Positions 20,444-27,240 of a stretch of 52,504 nucleotides of DNA are shown here, one piece after another. Origin of the DNA: an uncultured Oxalobacteraceae bacterium. GTDB taxonomy: Bacteria; Pseudomonadota; Gammaproteobacteria; Burkholderiales; Burkholderiaceae. Position 1 is the stretch's first letter; each line of letters starts with the position of its first letter. The translations under genes were made by a program, and so were the position numbers. The stretch covers positions 1 to 52,504 of the forward strand of contig CAMLIL010000034.1 of the NCBI GenBank assembly GCA_946480015.1, given 5' to 3'. The notes below the pieces were generated by a model. The model did not search any database. It saw only the letters and a list, made by a program, of their open reading frames with translations, and was not told the DNA's origin.

Positions 20444-20826
20444 GCGCTTACCTCGGTGTGTATCGCGATCTGGCCGGACAGCGTTTTATGCACCGGGCAT
20501 TTGTTGGCGATCTCGGTCAGACGCGCCTTCTCGTCGTCGGCGAGCGCGCCGATGTAGCGCAAGGTCCGGTGCAAGACATACGTTCCGCCTTCGTGGCCGT
20601 GGCGGATGCCGACAGCGACGTCGTCCAGCTGGTAGCCCTTGCGCCGCGCGTACATTGTTACCGTCAGTGCGGTGCAGGCGGCCAGCGCCGCGGCCAGCAG
20701 ATCGTGCGGTTCCGGCCCTGACGCCTCGCCGCCGGACGCGACCGATGCGTCGCTCAGGACGCGGTGCGCGCCGATCTCGATGACCTGTTGCAGCACGCCT
20801 TCGCCGCGATGGGTAGTGACGTCCAT
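20440..20826 (-). CDS. OsmC family protein (organic hydroperoxide resistance-like)
   Basis: A protein of about 128 residues of the OsmC/Ohr superfamily, thiol-dependent peroxidases for organic hydroperoxides. Both redox cysteines are present: one in [16 protein letters not shown], the other in NKCPVHKTL. The open frame starts 39 codons earlier, but those residues lie in the AT-rich promoter region; the ATG at 20826 has GGGAGA 8 nt upstream and begins a family-like N-terminus ([10 protein letters not shown]). It is first in the operon with pirin, and divergent from the binding-protein gene across 218 nt of AT-rich sequence. Confidence 0.92.
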   Translation of the reverse strand: MDVTTHRGEGVLQQVIEIGAHRVLSDASVASGGEASGPEPHDLLAAALAACTALTVTMYARRKGYQLDDVAVGIRHGHEGGTYVLHRTLRYIGALADDEKARLTEIANKCPVHKTLSGQIAIHTEVSA

Positions 20827-20945
20827 GGCTATTCTCCCAAATGTGATGGTCCATTCTACCCGCGATGCCGGCATAGCAAAAACACTAGGAAAAACGACAA
20901 ATAAATAGTGGGCTGATAACGTTTGCACATAAATACAACACAATT

Positions 20946-20974
20946 TTGTGGTCTGAAAATGTTTTCAGCATAAA
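20946..20974 (+). promoter_or_regulatory. Candidate promoter with palindrome in its spacer, upstream of the binding-protein gene
   Basis: TTGTGG (20946-20951) and CATAAA (20969-20974) are 17 nt apart and could be -35 and -10 elements. The spacer contains a perfect palindrome, CTGAAAATGTTTTCAG (20953-20968). A repressor bound there would block polymerase. TSS would fall near 20981, about 64 nt before the start codon. Weak hexamers limit the confidence. Confidence 0.4.
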
Positions 20975-21044
20975 AACCGCTCCGTTTGCCGTAGAGTAAG
21001 ATTCGCGCCGCGCACGTGTCCGGCCACTCTCTCGGAGACAATCA

Positions 21045-22187
21045 ATGAATAAATTACGCCTGCGCCATATCGCGGCGGCCACCGTTGCCGCCATCCTGCC
21101 CTTTGCCGCCTCGGCCGCCAACGGCGTCACCGACACCGAAATCAAGATCGGCATGGTCAATGCGCAGTCGGGCCCCGCCTCCGGCCTCGGCAAGGGCATG
21201 CGCTCGGGCGCCGAAGCCGTATTCAAGGAGATTAACGCCAAAGGCGGCATCCACGGCCGCAAGATCAATCTGGTGGTCGGCGACGATGGCTATGAGCCGA
21301 CCAAGGCCATCGACGAAACGCTCAGGATGGTCGAGCAGGAAAAGGTGTTTTCGCTGTTCGGCTATGTCGGCACCCCCACCGGCAATGCCGTGCTGCCGAT
21401 CGCCAAGGAGCTTGACGTGCCGCTGGTGGGCCTGTTCACCGGCGCGATGACCTTGCGCCAGCCGCTGACCAAACAGGTGTTCAACATCCGCGCCAGCTAC
21501 GACGACGAGGCCGAGAGCCTGGTGGCCCACTTCATCGCCAAGGGCGCCAATACGGTGGCGGTGTTCTATCAGGACGACGGCTTCGGCCAGGCGGTCCTGT
21601 CGGGTACCGAGAAAGCGCTCAAGAAGCGCGGCAAGGCCGTGCTGGCAAAAGGCACCTTCCAGCGCAATACCGTGGCCGTCAAGGCCGGCCTGGCCGCCAT
21701 GCTGGAGGCCAAACCGGACGCGGTGGTGATGGTCGGTCCGTACACTCCCCTGGCCGCCTTCATCAAGGAGGCGCGCGCGGCCGGCCTGAAATCGCAGCTG
21801 GCGACGGTCTCGTTCGTCGGCACCGGCAATCTGGTCGAACAGGTCGGCAAGGACGGCGACGGCGTGGTGATCTCGCAGGTGGTGCCCTTCCCCGATGACA
21901 GCGATCTGGCGGTCACGCGCCAGTGCCGCGACGCCGTCAAGGCCGCCTCCGGCGAAGCGCTCGCCTTCGTCAATTTCGAAGGCTGCGTGTCGGCCAAGGT
22001 ATTGGCGGCGGGGCTCGAACGCGCCGGCAAAGACCTGACCCGCGAAAAGCTGATCGAGGCGCTGGAGTCGATGAAGTCGGTCGACGTCGGCGGCATGCCG
22101 ATCTCGTTTTCGGGCGAGAGCCACCAGGCCTCGCAGCAGGTATTCCTGACCCAGATCCGGGACGGCAAGATCACCAAAATCAAATAA
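21045..22187 (+). CDS. Periplasmic substrate-binding protein, branched-chain amino acid type
   Basis: Peripla_BP_6 (LivJ-like) binding protein of 380 residues. A signal peptide ends near ASA (residue about 24), and VTDTEIKIGMVNAQSGPASGLG and GKINLVVGDDGYEP-like segments are family-typical. CGGAGA lies 7 nt before the ATG. No permease or ATPase gene follows. Instead the next gene, 17 nt on, is a chemotaxis receptor with a large periplasmic domain. Such pairs are known in which the loaded binding protein docks on the receptor, so its role here is probably sensing. The ligand (amino acid, amide, aromatic acid or similar) cannot be read from sequence. Confidence 0.92.
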   Translation: MNKLRLRHIAAATVAAILPFAASAANGVTDTEIKIGMVNAQSGPASGLGKGMRSGAEAVFKEINAKGGIHGRKINLVVGDDGYEPTKAIDETLRMVEQEKVFSLFGYVGTPTGNAVLPIAKELDVPLVGLFTGAMTLRQPLTKQVFNIRASYDDEAESLVAHFIAKGANTVAVFYQDDGFGQAVLSGTEKALKKRGKAVLAKGTFQRNTVAVKAGLAAMLEAKPDAVVMVGPYTPLAAFIKEARAAGLKSQLATVSFVGTGNLVEQVGKDGDGVVISQVVPFPDDSDLAVTRQCRDAVKAASGEALAFVNFEGCVSAKVLAAGLERAGKDLTREKLIEALESMKSVDVGGMPISFSGESHQASQQVFLTQIRDGKITKIK

Positions 22188-22204
22188 GGCGAAAAAAGAA
22201 ACGC

Positions 22205-24631
22205 ATGAAAATATCGCATCGCCTGGTCGCCTTATCGGGCTTTTCCGCCGCCGGACTGCTGTGCGTGGCCGCGGTCAGCTACTTTGCCGTGACATCGATC
22301 CAGTCGGATCTGCAAAGCCTGACCCTGCGCGCCACGCCGCTGCAGACCAAGACCTACGAGATGCAGGAGCGGACCGAACGCCTGCTCGGTTCCCTGCTGC
22401 GCCTGTCGCTGGTGCGCAGCAAGGACGATGCCGACAAGACCACGGCGCTGATCGGCGCCAATGTCCAGGCGCTGGACCGGCTCAAGGACGAAATCCGCAA
22501 GCTCGATCCGCGCCAGCTGCGCGACCTGGGCGACTTCGACAGGGCCCAGGGCGAGATCATCCAGGCAGTCGGTCAACGCCTGGCCGATGACGCGGCCTAC
22601 CGCAGCGAAACCGAAAGCGCGCGCGCGGCGCTGGGCAAGGCCGAGGAAGCGGTGACGCTGACCCGGGCCGGCGTGGAAAAAATGGGGGTCGAAGCCGGCG
22701 AAGCGGCCGACAAGGCGCAGGAAGCCAGCCGGCGCCTGGCCAACGCCATGAAAACGGCGTTCTCGGCCCAGGCCAAGCTCAAGGAAATCGCCATCCTCGT
22801 CAACGAGACCGATCTGGTGACGAGCCGTTTCCGCCTGTCGCCGCTCAAGGAAAAACTCAAGGCCGCCACCGACGGCCTGGCGCGCCTCAATACCGACGGC
22901 GACGCTGCCCTGCGCGAAGCGACCGCGCTCTCGGCGCCGATGTGGGACGCTTTCACCAAGGATGCCACCGGCCTGTTCGCGCTGCGCGCCGCCGTGCTGG
23001 CCTCCAAGCCCGATGCCGAAACGGCCTATCACGCGCAGCGCAAGGCCATCCTGGGCCAGCTCGACGAGCAGGCCCTCAAACTCAGCGCCAAGGTCGACAG
23101 CACCGAAGCGCAGGCCTTCAAACAAAGCCAGACCCTGGCCGCCGCGCTCAAGGTGCGCAACGAGCCGGGCGGCGTGGTGGTCGTCAGCGAGCAGGTGTCG
23201 CTGGACATTCGTGAAATGGTGGGCGCGCTGCGCCTGCTGATGCTGGCGGCCGACGCCAAGGAGGCAGCCGAGTCGCAGGACGGACTGGACAAACTCGGCC
23301 AGCGCCTGCGCGCCAACATGGGCAGCATGCGCGCCGGCCTGCTGAAAATGGGCCGCCCGGCCCTGGCCGGCCACGTCGACCTGGCGCTGGGTGCGATGGA
23401 CACGGTGGGCGCCTCGATCAGCAAGGTGGCCAGCGCCAAGCGCAGCCTGCTCGCCAGCGAAGCCCAGATGAGCGCGTCCCTGGCGCGCCTGAAGAACGTC
23501 GCCGCGCAACAGGCCAGCGCCGGCGCCGACCAGATCAAGTCGATCGCGAGCCGCCAGGCCGACATCACCGCCGCGGTGGACCGCCGGGTCGAAGCGTCGC
23601 TGCTCTGGATCGTCGGCATCGCCGGCGGCATCATCGCCGCTACCGTGGCGCTGAGCGTATTGACGGTACGGCTGGTGCGGCGCCGCCTCGACCAGGCGGT
23701 GCATGTGGCCGAGGCGGTGTCGCGCGGCGAGCTGAAAGCCAGTCCCGAAGAAACCGATAACGACGAAACCGCACGCCTGCTGCGCGCGCTGGGGTCGATG
23801 GTGGCCACGCTGACCGGCATCGTCGGTAACATCCGCACTGCCGCCGAGGAGATCAACACCAGCGCCGACCACATCGCGCTGGGCAACCGCGACCTGAGCG
23901 AGCGTACCGACGAGCAGGCCGGCAGGCTGCGCCAGACCACGGCCACGGTCGAACAGCTGCACGAAAGCATCCGCCAGAACGCCGACTCGGCGACCCAGGC
24001 CACCGCCCTGGCCGCACTGGCGAGCGAAGTGGCGCACGAGGGCGGCAAGGTGGTCGACGACGTGGTGCAGACCATGGGCGACATCCAGGCATCGTCGCGC
24101 CAGATCACCGAGATCGTCGGCGTCATCGACGCGATTGCCTTCCAGACCAACATCCTGGCCCTGAATGCCGCCGTCGAAGCGGCGCGCGCGGGCGAGCAAG
24201 GCCGCGGCTTTGCCATCGTGGCCCAGGAAGTACGCAGCCTGGCCATGCGCAGCGCCGAGGCGGCGCAGCAGATCAAGCGCATCGCCGATTCCAGCGTCAC
24301 CAAGATCGACCGCGGCTCGGCCCTGGCACAAGGCGCGGGCCAGACCATGACGCAGATCGTGCAGCAGGTGCACGCCGTGGCCGACCTGATCGAGCGGATC
24401 GCCCAGGCCAGCGGCAGGCAATCGAGTGCGGTGGGCGAAGTCAGCGCAGCGGTGCGCGGCATCGACGAGATGACCCAATATAACAGCGCGCTGGCCGAGC
24501 AAAGCAATGAGTCGGCTTCCAGCCTGAACCAGCAGGCACTGTCGCTCACCAGTGCGCTCGCGGCGTTCCGGATCGAGCGCAGGCCGCTGGTCCACGCCTT
24601 GGACTACAAGCAGGCGCTTCAGTCCAGCTGA
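22205..24631 (+). CDS. Methyl-accepting chemotaxis protein with long helical periplasmic domain
   Basis: Receptor of 808 residues. The first membrane helix is at about 8-30, the second at about 465-488, so the periplasmic part is about 430 residues, roughly three times that of a Tar-like receptor, and strongly helical. HAMP follows (about 490-545), then the MCP signalling domain with the conserved hairpin tip IDAIAFQTNILALNAAVEAARAGEQGRGFA (about 640-670). The chain ends in LQSS and lacks a CheR-docking pentapeptide. It is co-transcribed with the binding protein 17 nt upstream and very likely senses it. The ribosome binding site is weak (AAAGAAAC). Confidence 0.94.
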   Translation: MKISHRLVALSGFSAAGLLCVAAVSYFAVTSIQSDLQSLTLRATPLQTKTYEMQERTERLLGSLLRLSLVRSKDDADKTTALIGANVQALDRLKDEIRKLDPRQLRDLGDFDRAQGEIIQAVGQRLADDAAYRSETESARAALGKAEEAVTLTRAGVEKMGVEAGEAADKAQEASRRLANAMKTAFSAQAKLKEIAILVNETDLVTSRFRLSPLKEKLKAATDGLARLNTDGDAALREATALSAPMWDAFTKDATGLFALRAAVLASKPDAETAYHAQRKAILGQLDEQALKLSAKVDSTEAQAFKQSQTLAAALKVRNEPGGVVVVSEQVSLDIREMVGALRLLMLAADAKEAAESQDGLDKLGQRLRANMGSMRAGLLKMGRPALAGHVDLALGAMDTVGASISKVASAKRSLLASEAQMSASLARLKNVAAQQASAGADQIKSIASRQADITAAVDRRVEASLLWIVGIAGGIIAATVALSVLTVRLVRRRLDQAVHVAEAVSRGELKASPEETDNDETARLLRALGSMVATLTGIVGNIRTAAEEINTSADHIALGNRDLSERTDEQAGRLRQTTATVEQLHESIRQNADSATQATALAALASEVAHEGGKVVDDVVQTMGDIQASSRQITEIVGVIDAIAFQTNILALNAAVEAARAGEQGRGFAIVAQEVRSLAMRSAEAAQQIKRIADSSVTKIDRGSALAQGAGQTMTQIVQQVHAVADLIERIAQASGRQSSAVGEVSAAVRGIDEMTQYNSALAEQSNESASSLNQQALSLTSALAAFRIERRPLVHALDYKQALQSS

Positions 24632-24738
24632 TCCAGACGGACCTGGTCCAGCAGGATCGTGTTGTCGCCGCCGCGCAGGTTGGTGCCCTTGAATTTCAGC
24701 GACGCGAACGGGGCCGATGCGACAAAGCTCGCGCTGTT
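24619..24738 (-). pseudogene. C-terminal remnant of a carbohydrate-binding or secreted protein gene
   Basis: On the minus strand, opposite the very end of the MCP gene, 39 codons and a stop read ANSASFVAS...SLKFKGTNLRGGDNTILLDQV. This resembles the last strands of jelly-roll modules found at the end of secreted glycosidases and PEP-CTERM-like proteins (T-L-x-F-x-G pattern, then GGDNT-LLDQV). No start or upstream domain exists: the frame runs straight into the hairpins at 24757-24820. I read it as the tail of a deleted gene. The resemblance is from memory of such modules, not from an alignment. Confidence 0.4.
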
Positions 24739-24756
24739 CGCACGACTTGTACATGG

Positions 24757-24820
24757 CCATGCCCCCCCTCAGCGCATGCACGACAGGGGGCATGGGTGCC
24801 CCGTCCAGACGACGGGGTAC
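24757..24820. terminator. Two adjacent GC-rich hairpins between convergent genes
   Basis: The first hairpin has a perfect 10-bp stem (CCATGCCCCC at 24757-24766 with 24786-24795) and a 19-nt loop. The second pairs 24796-24805 with 24811-24820 (9 of 10 positions) around a 5-nt loop. They lie between the stops of the MCP gene and the PEP-CTERM gene, the right place for a two-way terminator, though neither has a T-run. Confidence 0.5.
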
Positions 24821-24838
24821 GCTGCTTTGCGCTGCCGA

Positions 24839-25462
24839 TCAGGCCGACTTGCGGCGGCGCACGGCGGCGAGTCCGGCCAGGCCCAGGCCGAGCAGCGCCA
24901 GCGACGCGGGCTCAGGTACGTCCCCCGGCGGCAGCGCCGCATCGTTCACGTTCAGGATGTCGAACGCCCAGAACGACGCGCGCTTGTCGCCGCTCTCATC
25001 GACAAAACCATTGCGGAAGTTCTGGTTTGCCACGCCGTTGGCGCTGAAGCCAGCGGACAGGTTGCCGAGCGAGAAGTTGTTGTACTGCTGAATCGTGACG
25101 GTGTAGGTGCCTGCCGCCAGATTGGTGGTGTAGAACGTGTCCCAGCATTTGCCGGTCACGGTGTCGGCGGCCACTTTAGGGCAGCCGGCATCGTCCTGCT
25201 GGCCCATGCGGTTGCCGGCCGAATCGAACAGCGCCAGGATAGGGTCGAAACCGCCGCGGGCGATGGTGGCGCCATCGGCGTTCACGCCGCCGGCGTACGA
25301 CCAGCTGCGCAGACCGACGGACGATCCGGCATTCAGCGTGAAGTTGAAAGCCTGCACGTCGTTGTCGTGGTCAAACGCGCCCACGAACGAGAAGTTGGTG
25401 GCGTGCGCGGAGCCGGCAGCCAGGGTCAAGGCGAAGATCGAAGCAATGGATTTGAGTTTCAT
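24839..25462 (-). CDS. PEP-CTERM sorting domain protein, DVUA0089 family
   Basis: Exported protein of 207 residues. A signal peptide (to about AHA, residue 21) and a C-terminal PEP-CTERM signal (VPEPASLALLGLGLAGLAAVRRRKSA) are plain, so an exosortase is expected to cut and anchor or release it during exopolysaccharide-linked export. The middle part (DNDVQAFNFTL, FDPILALFDSAGN, GTYTVTIQQYNNF) fits the DVUA0089 family, which resembles bacterial pre-peptidase beta-sandwiches. No exosortase gene is in the window. A good sigma-54 promoter lies 54 nt upstream, matching the known control of such genes by the PrsK/PrsR system. Confidence 0.9.
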   Translation of the reverse strand: MKLKSIASIFALTLAAGSAHATNFSFVGAFDHDNDVQAFNFTLNAGSSVGLRSWSYAGGVNADGATIARGGFDPILALFDSAGNRMGQQDDAGCPKVAADTVTGKCWDTFYTTNLAAGTYTVTIQQYNNFSLGNLSAGFSANGVANQNFRNGFVDESGDKRASFWAFDILNVNDAALPPGDVPEPASLALLGLGLAGLAAVRRRKSA

Positions 25463-25515
25463 GTTTGCGATGTCAAGAGGTTAGATCAACAAGGTGTGAT
25501 CGGAGTCTTGATATC

Positions 25516-25531
25516 AGCAAAAACTATGCCA
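25516..25531 (-). promoter_or_regulatory. Sigma-54 (-24/-12) promoter of the PEP-CTERM gene
   Basis: Read on the minus strand the sequence is TGGCATAGTTTTTGCT. It matches the sigma-54 consensus TGGCAC-N5-TTGCW in all key positions, with GG and GC exactly spaced. Transcription would start near 25504, about 42 nt before the PEP-CTERM start codon. Genes of this kind are known to be under sigma-54 and the PrsR activator, which supports the call. Confidence 0.72.
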
Positions 25532-25606
25532 TTTTTGCAAGATATTGATTTTTATGCAGTTTTGTAAACTACGCCATAAAGACCTCTGACAATTGTAAAT
25601 ATTATC

Positions 25607-25618
25607 GACAATATTGTC
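25607..25618. promoter_or_regulatory. Palindrome between the two PEP-CTERM genes
   Basis: GACAATATTGTC is a perfect 12-bp palindrome. A smaller one, ACAATTGT, lies 10 nt to the left at 25589-25596, sharing the ACAAT/ATTGT half-sites. They sit midway between the two divergent PEP-CTERM genes, upstream of both promoters. A shared regulator site is plausible. The sigma-54 activator would be expected about here, but I do not know its motif well enough to assign it. Confidence 0.35.
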
Positions 25619-25691
25619 TGAAAATTAATTCCAAGGCGCGCAACACCAGGATCAGGAATATGTTGTGAAAGCACAAACAATGAATAGATTT

Positions 25692-25720
25692 ATGACAAAT
25701 TCCGGATTGAATGCTATATT
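25692..25720 (+). promoter_or_regulatory. Sigma-70 promoter of the CCXG PEP-CTERM gene
   Basis: ATGACA (25692-25697) and TATATT (25715-25720) each match the consensus hexamers at 5 of 6 positions and are 17 nt apart. Transcription would start near 25727, 25 nt before the start codon. It differs in type from the sigma-54 promoter of the divergent neighbour. Confidence 0.6.
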
Positions 25721-25751
25721 TACCGCCATCAACATAATTATGCGAAAGACC

Positions 25752-26396
25752 ATGAACACTGCAAGCAAACTCTGCGTCGCCCTGCTCGCCTGCGCCGCCA
25801 TCCAGGCCCATGCCAGCGTCATCACCCTGCAAACCGGAAAAAGCACGGCCACGACCCAGGCAAGCGCGACCGATTTGCGCGACGTGGTCGAGGCCGCAGT
25901 GTCGACGCCAACCAGCGGCTACGGCACCAAAGTACTGAGCTCGTACAATAGCGTGTCAAATGCCGGCCAGTTTGGCGCCAACAATGATATCGCCTGGAAG
26001 TCGACCGTGGAATTTGGCGTAACGGCCGCGCAGGCCGGCACCTGGTCCTTCCGTACCGGCGTCGACTTCGGCTACGGCGGCGCCCTGTTCCTCGACGGTA
26101 CCGCGCTGGCCTTCAATCCGAATAGCATGTGGTGGAATGGAAACTACAACAATGCTTCGCAATTCCTGCAGGCGACGCTGAACCTCAGCAGCGGTACCCA
26201 CACCCTGTCGATTTATGGCCTTGAAAACTGCTGCGACGGCGCGGCGCAAGCCCAGTTCCGCATCAGCAACGGTCAATTTACCAGCTTCGCCAGCAACGAT
26301 GGCCTGAACGTCGTTCCTGAACCGGCAACGCTCGCCTCGTTCGCGCTCGGTCTTGGTCTGATCGCCGGCGTACGCCGCCGCAATAAAGGCGCTTAA
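25752..26396 (+). CDS. PEP-CTERM sorting domain protein, CCXG family
   Basis: Exported protein of 214 residues. A signal peptide (MNTASKLCVALLACAAIQAHA) precedes a beta-rich domain (about 25-185) with the paired-cysteine CCDG in YGLENCCDGAAQAQF that gives the CCXG family its name. The C-terminus is a standard PEP-CTERM tail (VPEPATLASFALGLGLIAGVRRRNKGA). The frame is open 29 codons further upstream, but those residues overlap the predicted promoter, so the ATG at 25752 is preferred. It is divergent from the DVUA0089 PEP-CTERM gene; both depend on an exosortase encoded elsewhere. Confidence 0.9.
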   Translation: MNTASKLCVALLACAAIQAHASVITLQTGKSTATTQASATDLRDVVEAAVSTPTSGYGTKVLSSYNSVSNAGQFGANNDIAWKSTVEFGVTAAQAGTWSFRTGVDFGYGGALFLDGTALAFNPNSMWWNGNYNNASQFLQATLNLSSGTHTLSIYGLENCCDGAAQAQFRISNGQFTSFASNDGLNVVPEPATLASFALGLGLIAGVRRRNKGA

Positions 26397-26409
26397 CGCC
26401 GCTCCCCGC

Positions 26410-26431
26410 GTGCGCGGCGTGCGCCGCGCAC
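26410..26431. terminator. Hairpin after the CCXG gene
   Basis: GTGCGCGGCG and CGCCGCGCAC are a perfect 10-bp inverted repeat separated by only 2 nt, starting 14 nt after the stop codon. The stem is very stable but no T-run follows, so the terminator role is inferred from position. The rest of the gap to 26574 shows nothing else. Confidence 0.45.
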
Positions 26432-26574
26432 CTTCGCCCCGCCCTCCCCATCCCCAGCTCGGGTTCGACCTCATCCTGCCAGCGTCCAGCTGTGCGTCGT
26501 CCGACCTGGCGCATCTGCTAAGGTAAGTCATGGGGCGCGCACCGCGCCGCGACAACGTTCTCATTGGAGGCAGC

Positions 26575-26880
26575 ATGGCGCGATTCTTGATCGTCTACCG
26601 CGGCGCACCTGGCGGCGCGTCGGATGCGGCGGACCGCAACACCGAACTCTGGAACAACTGGTTTGGCCAGCTGGGCAGCACGCTGGTCGAGCGTGGCGGT
26701 CTGACCCATAGCAGTGTCGAAATACCCAGCCGGCTGCTCGGCCCCAAGCTGTCCAGCAGTTCGCTGTCGGGTTATTCGCTGCTCGAAGCGGCGGACTTCA
26801 ATGCAGCCGTTCAACTGTGTGAAACCTGCCCGATCTTCGACGAGCATGGTTCGGTCGAGATTGCGCGGCTGGAGGACTGA
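26575..26880 (+). CDS. YCII-related small protein
   Basis: Protein of 101 residues that looks like the YCII/dimeric alpha-beta barrel group (MARFLIVYRG start, ELWNNWFGQLGSTLVERGG, and a C-terminal FDEHGSVEIARLED). Family members are small cytoplasmic proteins of mostly unknown function. GGAGG lies 5 nt before the ATG. It stands between the PEP-CTERM gene and the convergent phhB gene, and the context gives no role. Confidence 0.75.
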   Translation: MARFLIVYRGAPGGASDAADRNTELWNNWFGQLGSTLVERGGLTHSSVEIPSRLLGPKLSSSSLSGYSLLEAADFNAAVQLCETCPIFDEHGSVEIARLED

Positions 26881-26913
26881 ACCGGGGACGTGGCAGCCTG
26901 CTCCGGCAGGCTG

Positions 26914-27213
26914 CTAGCGCTTGAATCGCTCGAAGGCCTCATCGATAAAACGGGCCAGGTCGATGTCCCGCTGAGTCAGCCCGCCCGCATCGTGCGTCGT
27001 GAGCGTGATCTCCACCCGGTTGTACACATTGAACCACTCCGGATGGTGGTCACGCTTGTCGGCGGCGAGCGCGATCTGCGTCATGAACGAAAACGCATTG
27101 TTGAAGTCGGCGAATTTGAAATGCCGCATGATGGCGCCGCGCTGGCCATCATGCGTCCATTCGGGCAGCGTGGACAGAAGTTGCGCGGCGGCGGTCGAGT
27201 CAAGTTTTTTCAT
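26914..27213 (-). CDS. phhB: 4a-hydroxytetrahydrobiopterin dehydratase
   Basis: Pterin-4a-carbinolamine dehydratase, 99 residues, recycling the pterin cofactor of phenylalanine hydroxylase. The conserved active-site stretch [26 protein letters not shown] is complete with its histidines. GGAG lies 5 nt before the ATG. No phenylalanine hydroxylase gene is adjacent. Some relatives assist molybdopterin enzymes instead, and an IorAB-type molybdoenzyme lies a few kilobases away, but nothing in the sequence ties the two together. Confidence 0.93.
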   Translation of the reverse strand: MKKLDSTAAAQLLSTLPEWTHDGQRGAIMRHFKFADFNNAFSFMTQIALAADKRDHHPEWFNVYNRVEITLTTHDAGGLTQRDIDLARFIDEAFERFKR

Positions 27214-27240
27214 CTGATCTCCACTCTCCCGCCAATGGTA

